From an uncultured Bacteroidales bacterium (GTDB taxonomy: Bacteria > Bacteroidota > Bacteroidia > Bacteroidales > Muribaculaceae): a stretch of DNA of 9,656 nt. This document shows, piece by piece, positions 1 through 4,909 of the stretch (the stretch's first letter is position 1; each line of letters starts with the position of its first letter). The stretch lies in NCBI GenBank assembly GCA_900554715.1, contig USIN01000055.1, forward strand, positions 1 through 9,656, read 5' to 3'. The notes below the pieces were generated by a model, which had not been told where the DNA came from, ran no database searches, and saw only the letters and a program-made list of their open reading frames with translations. The position numbers and the translations under genes were made by a program.

Positions 1-535
1 GGTAGGGCGTCTCGATGAATATCTGTGTCTGGCGTTCGGCTGTGATGCGTCGCGTCATCTCTTTGAGCTTGATGCCGCGGGCTTTGGTATCGACAGGGAG
101 ATAGCCGTTGAAGGCAAAGTTCTGTCCGTTGAATCCCGAACCCATGAGCGACAGGAGTATGCTCGACGGACCGACAAGCGGCACGACCTCATATCCGCGG
201 GTCTGTGCGATGGCGACAAGGTCGGCGCCGGGATCGGCTACGGCGGGGCAGCCGGCTTCGCTGATGACGCCGATGCTGTGTCCGGCGGCCATGGGGTCGA
301 GCATCGGGGCGACGTCGGCCGGGTCGGTGTGCTCGTTGAGTTCGACCATAGAGAGGCTGTCGATGTCGATGCTGCGGTCGCACGATTTCAGAAAACGGCG
401 TGCCGATCTCAGATTCTCGACAACGAAGTGTCTGACTTCGCGGATTATCGCGATGTTGGCCGGGGGTAACACGCTGTCGACGGGCGAATCGCCCATCGGC
501 ACAGGGAACAGATATAGTCTTGCTTTGTCGCTCAT
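1..535 (-). CDS. RsmI-like SAM-dependent methyltransferase (tetrapyrrole-methylase fold), C-terminus cut by window edge
   Basis: The 178 visible residues read MSDKARLYLFPVPMGDSP at the N-terminus, and the frame is open to base 2. The family resembles RsmI, the enzyme that 2'-O-methylates C1402 of 16S rRNA using S-adenosylmethionine; the Bacteroidetes version is a divergent relative usually annotated only as a SAM-dependent methyltransferase. Landmarks seen are SEAGCPAVADPG at residues 92-103 (the loop that is DAGxPxxSDPG in RsmI and shapes the SAM site), VGPSS at 121-125 and FNGYLP at 142-147. The ATG at 535-533 fits the family start; nothing upstream is a better start. A candidate -7 box (TATTTTTG on the minus strand, 560-553) and a perfect inverted repeat overlap the start region. 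The family assignment is confident; the exact rRNA target is not visible in the sequence. Confidence 0.88.
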   Translation of the reverse strand, partial: MSDKARLYLFPVPMGDSPVDSVLPPANIAIIREVRHFVVENLRSARRFLKSCDRSIDIDSLSMVELNEHTDPADVAPMLDPMAAGHSIGVISEAGCPAVADPGADLVAIAQTRGYEVVPLVGPSSILLSLMGSGFNGQNFAFNGYLPVDTKARGIKLKEMTRRITAERQTQIFIETPY

Positions 536-566
536 TATGTATTTTTATCATACAAAAATACATAAT
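534..566. promoter_or_regulatory. Perfect 13-bp inverted repeat over methyltransferase start and -7 box
   Basis: ATTATGTATTTTT (534-546) and AAAAATACATAAT (554-566) are exact reverse complements separated by 7 bp. The left arm contains the first two bases of the leftward start codon (535-533), and the right arm with the spacer contains a leftward TATTTTTG (560-553) that fits the Bacteroidetes -7 consensus TAnnTTTG. No good -33 TTG is seen at 19-21 bp. The dyad is a candidate operator. A factor-independent terminator is less likely because the stem has only one G-C pair. Confidence 0.5.
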
Positions 567-593
567 CTCGGTGAAATGGCGTTATTAAAAATG

Positions 594-623
594 TTGATAA
601 ATAGAGCAAATTGCGTAAATTTG
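594..623 (+). promoter_or_regulatory. Bacteroidetes-type promoter, rightward
   Basis: TTG at 594-596 (-33 element) and TAAATTTG at 616-623 (-7 element, consensus TAnnTTTG) are separated by 19 bp, the preferred spacing. Transcription would begin near 629-632. No gene starts close downstream, so the product is either a non-coding RNA ending at the 933-970 terminator or the leader of the HTH gene at 1048. Confidence 0.5.
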
Positions 624-629
624 CTGTGC

Positions 630-970
630 AGACTGTAATCTGACCAGTCGGAAAGCCGTCTGCGGAGACATATTTAAGCGTAACATTAGCTTAATCCTTT
701 CCCTGCGAAATCGCCAAATTTCACCCGGGACTGCCGCCGGCGCTCCCGAACACTTGAAAAGGAATAAGCAGCCATGAAACGCGCTCGTGCTTGTCGCATA
801 TCGTCGGCAATGCCTGCCGCTCAGCCATTTGTAATTAATATCAGGCCGGGCGACGGTTTTGACGTATAGATATAACGGTAGGGCGTGGGGTGAATGGGCT
901 GTTGACTTTCAAGTAGGGCGTTTGGCGATGCCCGCAGGGGAGTAATAGCTGGCTCCCTGCGCTTTTTTTT
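630..970 (+). ncRNA. Candidate small RNA or regulatory leader, about 340 nt
   Basis: This stretch is bounded by a promoter (594-623) and an intrinsic terminator (933-970) and has no recognisable protein. Foldable elements include GACTG/CAGTC (631-635 with 645-649), CAGAC/GTCTG (629-633 with 658-662) and a stem around CGGGA...TCCCG near 727-749. The only rightward start of note is ATG at 774, giving a 31-codon frame ending at the TAG in 867-869 that I do not recognise. I looked for RNase P RNA, tmRNA, SRP RNA and common riboswitch motifs and did not see them. The octamer TCCCTGCG at 700-707 repeats the 3' arm of the terminator (954-961), so this RNA could also be an attenuator leader. The extent is inferred from promoter and terminator only. 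Confidence 0.35.
933..970 (+). terminator. Rho-independent terminator
   Basis: The arms CGCAGGG (933-939) and CCCTGCG (955-961) form a perfect 7-bp GC-rich stem, with extra AG/CT pairing possible inside, and are followed by C and eight T residues (963-970). It ends rightward transcripts from the promoter at 594-623. Confidence 0.8.
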
Positions 971-975
971 CACCG

Positions 976-1023
976 GGCACCGCTGGGTCTCACAAAGAAG
1001 GGGGCCTTCAGACCGGCGGTGCC
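976..1023 (+). promoter_or_regulatory. Long compound hairpin 25 nt ahead of the HTH gene
   Basis: Nested pairing is GGCACCGC (976-983) with GCGGTGCC (1016-1023), GGTCT (986-990) with AGACC (1010-1014), and GAAGG (997-1001) with CCTTC (1005-1009) closing a GGG loop. That gives 18 base pairs, with a TG/G internal loop and a six-base bulge CACAAA on the 5' side. No T-run follows, so it is not a terminator. Its position, six bases after the T-run of the terminator and 24 bases before the HTH start codon, suggests a 5' leader structure, RNA-processing signal or protein-binding site. Confidence 0.5.
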
Positions 1024-1047
1024 GCAAGAATCAGTCGTCCACCCAAG

Positions 1048-1281
1048 ATGCCAATGTTGCCTATCGGACAACTCATCAAGGAAGAACTCGCCTCGCAGGA
1101 GCGCACGGTGTCGTGGTTTGCGCGCAAGCTTCACCTCGACCGTTCGAACGTCTACCGGCTGTTCCAGAAAAATTCTGTCGACACCGATCTGCTGGGCCGA
1201 ATCTCCCTTATTCTTGACCGTGATTTTTTTGAAGAGCTGTCTTCAAACTTTCGCGAACGGCGGGATCATGCCCGCCGGTGA
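1048..1281 (+). CDS. Small helix-turn-helix DNA-binding protein
   Basis: This 77-residue protein belongs to a compact HTH type common in Bacteroidales: IGQLIKEELASQERTVSWFA at the N-terminus, then ARKLHLDRSNVYRLFQKNSV and a helix LLGRISLILDRDFF. Residues about 20-60 form the HTH; the DRSNVYRLF segment looks like the recognition helix, in the style of XRE/Cro-like small regulators. No ligand-binding or dimerisation domain follows, only a charged tail (RERRDHARR). The ATG at 1048 is chosen; ATG at 1054 is an equally possible start and also keeps the HTH. No -7 box is visible just upstream, so expression may depend on read-through of the 933-970 terminator. The target is unknown. The protein could control itself or neighbouring dyad sites, but nothing in the sequence proves this. 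Confidence 0.75.
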   Translation: MPMLPIGQLIKEELASQERTVSWFARKLHLDRSNVYRLFQKNSVDTDLLGRISLILDRDFFEELSSNFRERRDHARR

Positions 1282-1448
1282 CACGGTCGGCCGGACCGGA
1301 GCGCTGCGAAGCGTGCGCGGGCCCGGCGGTTATCAGGGCTGTGACAGTCGCGAATCCTACAACACAATTATATCGTTTTTGACACCGTGGCGAAGCGTTA
1401 TATGCCACAGTGGCGATGCTATTGCGCGACGTATCGCGGTGGTATATG

Positions 1449-1480
1449 ATGGCTGTTGTAACTATATTTGCAACAGCCAT
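1449..1480. promoter_or_regulatory. Perfect 10-bp inverted repeat enclosing a -7-like box
   Basis: ATGGCTGTTG (1449-1458) and CAACAGCCAT (1471-1480) are exact reverse complements around a 12-base spacer. The spacer contains TATATTTG (1463-1470), which matches TAnnTTTG on the plus strand. No T-run follows, so it is not an intrinsic terminator. No convincing -33 TTG lies 19-21 bp upstream. It is a candidate operator-promoter for the downstream lipoprotein gene, or a hairpin in its leader. Confidence 0.45.
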
Positions 1481-1583
1481 GTAGATGAATCGCACCGCCG
1501 GAAAACGATGGTGTGCGCATATCACCTCAGAGCTGTGTCAATGTCGCTACACGCATTTCGGGGACACTTCATCTAATTGGCGT

Positions 1584-1591
1584 AATTTTGT
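1584..1591 (+). promoter_or_regulatory. Candidate -7 element for the lipoprotein gene
   Basis: TAATTTTG fits the Bacteroidetes TAnnTTTG consensus and lies about 87 bp before the lipoprotein ATG. The only -33-like sequence is a weak TTTC at 1556-1559 with a spacer that is too long, so support rests on the -7 box and position alone. Confidence 0.35.
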
Positions 1592-1639
1592 CGAAAATCT
1601 CCTGACAAGGGGCTCAAACGGCCTTTCGGAATAAACACA

Positions 1640-1675
1640 ATGGAAATTCACATTAATTATTTTTATTCACATTAA
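1640..1675 (+). promoter_or_regulatory. 11-codon upstream mini-ORF ending 2 nt before the lipoprotein start
   Basis: ATG at 1640 opens the frame M-E-I-H-I-N-Y-F-Y-S-H and stops at TAA 1673-1675; the lipoprotein ATG follows at 1678. This stop-TT-ATG spacing would allow re-initiation or translational coupling. It may be chance in an AT-rich leader. Confidence 0.3.
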
Positions 1676-1679
1676 TTAT
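1646..1679 (+). repeat. Perfect 15-bp direct repeat touching the lipoprotein start codon
   Basis: ATTCACATTAATTAT occurs at 1646-1660 and 1665-1679, separated by TTTT. The second copy ends with the first two bases of the ATG at 1678. The 19-bp unit could change copy number by slippage and so alter spacing between promoter and start. Confidence 0.85.
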
Positions 1680-4668
1680 GAACAAACATTTTTTGAACTT
1701 CACACTCGCAGCTCTTGTGTGTTCAGCAATGTCGGCTTCATTTACTTCTTGCAAGGACTATGACGACGATATTGACAACATCCAGAACCAGATTGACAAG
1801 ATAAACGTCGATCTGGGTCAGCTGCAGGAACTGATCAACTCAGGAATGGTAATCAAGAGCGTCACCTCGACTGCCGACGGTATATCATTCGTTATGAGCA
1901 ACAATCAGACTTACACAGTTACTAATGGTAAAGACGGTGCCAACGGCACAGCCTGGACTATCGGTGCGGACGGCTACTGGTATAAAGACGGAGCCAAAAC
2001 AGACTACAAGGCTATCGGTGAAGACGGCGCAGTCGGTCCCCAGGGTCCCAAAGGCGACAAGGGTGACACAGGCGCACAAGGTCCTCAGGGTCCTCAGGGT
2101 CCCCAGGGTCCTCAAGGTCCTCAGGGACCTGCCGGTGATAAGGGCGAATCAGGCGAATACTATGTTCCCAACCCCGAGACCGGTAACTTCGATATCTATA
2201 AAGACGGCAAGAAAGTAAAAGACTCGGGCATCAGCTGGCGTCCGACCGTTGCCGAAGGCATCACTGCCCTCTACAGCGGCAACGAGCTGACCATCGACGG
2301 TGTCAAGGGCGCCGACGGCAAACCGACTTCTGTAAAGATTCAGCTCGGCACGCCGATGGGCACGCTCGCCTTCATCCCCACTGTTCTCTCGAACGTAGGC
2401 GGCTATCCCACAACCGACAAGCCTTTCTACCATATCAACGCTTACTACAGCGAAAGCAAATATAACACAGCTACAAAAGCATTTGCTCCGCAGACCAACT
2501 GGAACAAGTCGAACATCGTCGACCTCTTCTATCGCGTCAGCCCGCAGAACGCATTTGTTTCTGAGACATCATTTGCCAAATTCATCAACCGCGACATCGC
2601 CACATCACGCAAAGCTGCCGGCGACCTCGAGGACCTGCTGAATGTGACAAAATTCGATGTTGAGAAGGCTAACACCGAGGGTGTTCTCGCCGTATCGGCC
2701 ACTTACAACAAAACAGCTGCCGCTACAGGTAACAAGAAAGACATCGCCGCCCTCCAGCTCTGGAACGGTCAGGTGCCCTTTGTTACCGACTATGTGGCTC
2801 CCTCGTCGAGTCCCGTTGTAGGTGTCATCGCCAACCCCAAGAACAACCACAAGCTCTATTATTCCCGTGACTACGCCATTGTCAACGCCAATGCCGAGAC
2901 AAGCCAGTTCATCCAGGATATCGTAGGTGTCACTCTCGCCAAAGACCCCAACCTCAACATGGTCTACACCGGCGAACTCAACCTTGCCGAGTATGTCGAA
3001 CTTTATGAGGAGACACTTCAGTCGACACTCACCGCTCTCGGTTTCGACGGCATCTCTTATAAATACTCGCTGCCTAAAGAATATATCGCAGCCGACGCCC
3101 AGAAGACCAACCAGCAGTGGTTTGTCACTCTCAGCGAGGAAGGCGTCCTCAAAGTCAGCGAGGAGAACCTCAAACCCGCCAATCCCGGCCCCGGCGACAC
3201 CCCGGCCAAATACCTTGCTCCCGCAATCGGCCGTACACCTGTCGTGAGAGTCGATGCCTTCATGACGCCTAACGACGGCAGCGATGCCCTGATGGTCGCT
3301 TCTTCTTACATCAAGGTGAACATCACCAGAAACCAGCCCACCACACCTGACAAACAGCCTGAAATCAAGGAGACATACGAGAACACTACTGCATACGAAT
3401 ACCATAACCTCGCCGCCACTTATTCATTCGCAGCCGGTATGGACTACCAGCAGGTCAACAAGGTTCTCTATGGCCGCACAGGTCTCGACAGCGAAATCTT
3501 CTGGAACCACTATGCAGGCAGCAACAACGAGTATAAGGTAACCGTCAGCGTCTGGAATGAAAACGGCAGACCTAAAGAAGAGAAGATCCTTTCTCAGGGC
3601 ACTGCAACTGCCGGTACCAAGTATACGACAACAGCCGCCAAGGGCGTCGAGCTCGAAGTGCTTCTCGGCAATGCTCCCACACAGACATCGTCAATCAACT
3701 GCAATATCAACAACGACATTCTTACCAATAATACCTACGGTAACTATCCCGGCAAGGAAGGCGCACGATATACAGTGAAGATTGAGATTCCTTCTGACAA
3801 CGAATACAACTATGGCAACATTGTCATCGAACAGGTATTCTATGTCAAAGAGACATGTACAGTCTATGGCTTCAACCCCAACTACCAGATCGGCAACACC
3901 AACAGCGTCAGCGTAATCGGCAAACCGACTGCAACAGGCTGGAAGCTCGAATCAAACATCGCCGAAGTCTTCAAGATGGTCAACGGCAAGAACATCTACC
4001 AGTACTACAACCAGGCACCTGTCACCAACACGACCGGTATCCAGTTTGTCATCAACCCGGGTCAGACAGGCGTAGCTCTCAGCGACGTGGTTATCGACGG
4101 TGTAACGACTCAGAACATCGCCCTGACACAGGCTCTCGCCGAAGCTCAGAAGACTGTCAAGATGCACTACGATGTTGACCTCGTCAACGGTGAGAAGTGT
4201 ACACAGGACTTCAACGTCATCTTCATCAATCCGTTCAAGGCCGGCAGCCTCGCAGCTGTGACTATCGACGGCGTCAAGATCGGCGGTGACTCACAGAACG
4301 CAGCCAAGAGCGTCAACGTTATCGACATCGACAACGCGACAATCTACAACTGGATTGTAGCCAACAACGCTCTCGGTCTCTCGAACACTGCAGTCAGCAA
4401 GTTCAAACTCGATCCCGCTCAGGTATCTGTAAGCTATGCATTCGTCAAGGACGCTACTTACAATACATTTGTCGGCAACCTCGTCCAGGGTTCAACCTTC
4501 GGTGTTGACAACACTGACGGCAGCGCAAACAAGGGTACCATCACCTTCAACAACCTTGGCACACGTCTCGAAAAGAGCTATCAGCTGACACTCAGAGCGA
4601 CTGTCACCTTCGAGAACATCTCGATTGTCAACCTTGACATCCCCGTGACAGTCAAAGGTGTTAACTAA
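1678..4668 (+). CDS. Surface-exposed lipoprotein with collagen-like Gly-X-Y domain (DUF4988-type N-terminus)
   Basis: The 996-residue protein starts with a lipoprotein signal peptide: hydrophobic core at 8-20, lipobox FTSC with the lipidated Cys at residue 25. The following K-D-Y-D-D-D matches the Bacteroidetes lipoprotein export signal, so the mature protein should sit on the outer face of the outer membrane. Residues about 29-56 (DDDIDNIQNQIDKINVDLGQ...) look like a short coiled coil. Residues 57-112 resemble the DUF4988 / PL29-lyase N-terminal module seen in Bacteroides surface proteins (SNNQTYTVTNGKDG). Residues 114-158 are 15 uninterrupted Gly-X-Y triplets, including five GPQ in a row. 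The rest is Asn/Thr/Tyr-rich and predicted beta, with a Pro/Gly linker near 500-510 and three further Cys. No catalytic motif is recognised, so an enzymatic role is not supported; adhesion, stalk formation or glycan binding is inferred. Stops TAA TAG are tandem. The gene stands alone between its leader and a strong terminator. Confidence 0.85.
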   Translation: MNKHFLNFTLAALVCSAMSASFTSCKDYDDDIDNIQNQIDKINVDLGQLQELINSGMVIKSVTSTADGISFVMSNNQTYTVTNGKDGANGTAWTIGADGYWYKDGAKTDYKAIGEDGAVGPQGPKGDKGDTGAQGPQGPQGPQGPQGPQGPAGDKGESGEYYVPNPETGNFDIYKDGKKVKDSGISWRPTVAEGITALYSGNELTIDGVKGADGKPTSVKIQLGTPMGTLAFIPTVLSNVGGYPTTDKPFYHINAYYSESKYNTATKAFAPQTNWNKSNIVDLFYRVSPQNAFVSETSFAKFINRDIATSRKAAGDLEDLLNVTKFDVEKANTEGVLAVSATYNKTAAATGNKKDIAALQLWNGQVPFVTDYVAPSSSPVVGVIANPKNNHKLYYSRDYAIVNANAETSQFIQDIVGVTLAKDPNLNMVYTGELNLAEYVELYEETLQSTLTALGFDGISYKYSLPKEYIAADAQKTNQQWFVTLSEEGVLKVSEENLKPANPGPGDTPAKYLAPAIGRTPVVRVDAFMTPNDGSDALMVASSYIKVNITRNQPTTPDKQPEIKETYENTTAYEYHNLAATYSFAAGMDYQQVNKVLYGRTGLDSEIFWNHYAGSNNEYKVTVSVWNENGRPKEEKILSQGTATAGTKYTTTAAKGVELEVLLGNAPTQTSSINCNINNDILTNNTYGNYPGKEGARYTVKIEIPSDNEYNYGNIVIEQVFYVKETCTVYGFNPNYQIGNTNSVSVIGKPTATGWKLESNIAEVFKMVNGKNIYQYYNQAPVTNTTGIQFVINPGQTGVALSDVVIDGVTTQNIALTQALAEAQKTVKMHYDVDLVNGEKCTQDFNVIFINPFKAGSLAAVTIDGVKIGGDSQNAAKSVNVIDIDNATIYNWIVANNALGLSNTAVSKFKLDPAQVSVSYAFVKDATYNTFVGNLVQGSTFGVDNTDGSANKGTITFNNLGTRLEKSYQLTLRATVTFENISIVNLDIPVTVKGVN
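2017..2151 (+). repeat. Collagen-like Gly-X-Y coding repeat with 9-bp tandem units
   Basis: Fifteen Gly-X-Y triplets (residues 114-158): the first and last are charged or Asp/Lys/Glu-bearing (GPK, GDK, GDT, GES), while the middle is GPQ repeated five times. The GPQ run (2080-2124) is encoded by near-identical 9-bp units such as GGTCCTCAG, with only third-position changes, so it can expand or contract in frame. Confidence 0.9.
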
Positions 4669-4726
4669 TAGCAAGGACTCTTTATAAGGTAATTATTATA
4701 TTAGCAGACAAAGCAGCCTAAATCCC

Positions 4727-4770
4727 GCAGGAGGCAGTGACCGTGAGGTCGTTGCCTCCTGCATCTTTTT
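4727..4770 (+). terminator. Strong Rho-independent terminator of the lipoprotein gene
   Basis: GCAGGAGGCA (4727-4736) pairs perfectly with TGCCTCCTGC (4753-4762). Inside, two G-U pairs and GACC/GGTC extend the stem to 16 bp, closed by a GTGA tetraloop (GNRA type). ATCTTTTT follows. It lies 59 bp after the lipoprotein stop. Confidence 0.93.
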
Positions 4771-4776
4771 CCGATA

Positions 4777-4818
4777 ATGCACAATGCATAATGCACAATG
4801 CACAATGCACAATGCACA
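4777..4818. repeat. Six tandem copies of a 7-bp repeat (ATGCACA)
   Basis: Units at 4777, 4784, 4791, 4798, 4805 and 4812 read ATGCACA, except the second, which is ATGCATA. The array lies exactly between the two convergent terminators, in DNA with no gene, so it is free to vary in length between strains. Confidence 0.95.
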
Positions 4819-4841
4819 ATCGGGGTCAGACAAGTCAGACC

Positions 4842-4888
4842 GTTTAAAAACAACGCCGCCCCCCGGAAGTACCGGAGGGCGGCGTTTT
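4842..4888 (-). terminator. Rho-independent terminator of recA, probably bidirectional
   Basis: AACGCCGCCC (4852-4861) pairs with GGGCGGCGTT (4877-4886); after one C/A mismatch CCGG (4863-4866) pairs with CCGG (4872-4875) around an AAGTA loop. On the minus strand the hairpin is followed by GTTTTTAAAC, giving a T-run for recA transcripts. On the plus strand GTTTTAT follows, so it can also stop rightward read-through. Confidence 0.9.
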
Positions 4889-4909
4889 ATACTATGGACG
4901 GGATTTTTC

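Larger units (their letters stand above)
1282..1677. other. Structured non-coding region between HTH gene and lipoprotein gene
   Basis: No supported gene was found in these 396 bp. The left part is GC-rich with consecutive small hairpins: CGGCGGG/CCCGCCG (1258-1277, overlapping the HTH stop), CGGTC/GACCG (1284-1298) and CGCT-GCGA-AGCG (1302-1313), the last with a GNRA-type loop. GTGGC/GCCAC half-sites and CGCGA/TCGCG follow at about 1385-1442. The right part is AT-rich and carries a dyad at 1449-1480, a -7-like box at 1584-1591, and a mini-ORF with a direct repeat next to the lipoprotein start. The two longer frames that cross this region (leftward 1525-1208 and rightward 1019-1576) show no protein-like composition. 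Confidence 0.6.

Noticed and set aside
746..790. Resemblance of AGGAATAAGCAGCC to the GGAAGGAAGCAGCC core of SRP RNA
   Set aside because: The opposing conserved strand (GTCAGG-type) is absent and the flanks do not fold into the SRP hairpin.
774..869. 31-codon frame MKRARACRISS... in the orphan transcript
   Set aside because: Too short and unfamiliar to call; kept only as a remark under the candidate RNA.
877..921. Repeated GTAGGGCG at 878-885 and 913-920, with another copy at the left window edge
   Set aside because: Eight-base GC-rich matches without regular spacing; probably chance.
1449..1480. Invertible promoter (phase switch) between inverted repeats
   Set aside because: The 12-bp spacer is far too short for known Bacteroidetes invertible promoters, and no invertase gene is nearby.
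1208..1525. 105-codon leftward frame in the gap before the lipoprotein gene
   Set aside because: No domain, start context or conserved feature; the frame crosses the structured DNA and the end of the HTH gene.
1019..1576. 185-codon rightward frame overlapping the HTH gene
   Set aside because: It covers the HTH gene in another frame, and the product is Cys/Ser/Arg-rich with no domain; the HTH frame is a recognisable family.
2605..3405. 266-codon open frame on the minus strand inside the lipoprotein gene
   Set aside because: It is fully antisense to a well-supported gene, and its Val/Gly/Asp-rich product looks like the mirror of codon bias in the lipoprotein; no signal or domain is visible.
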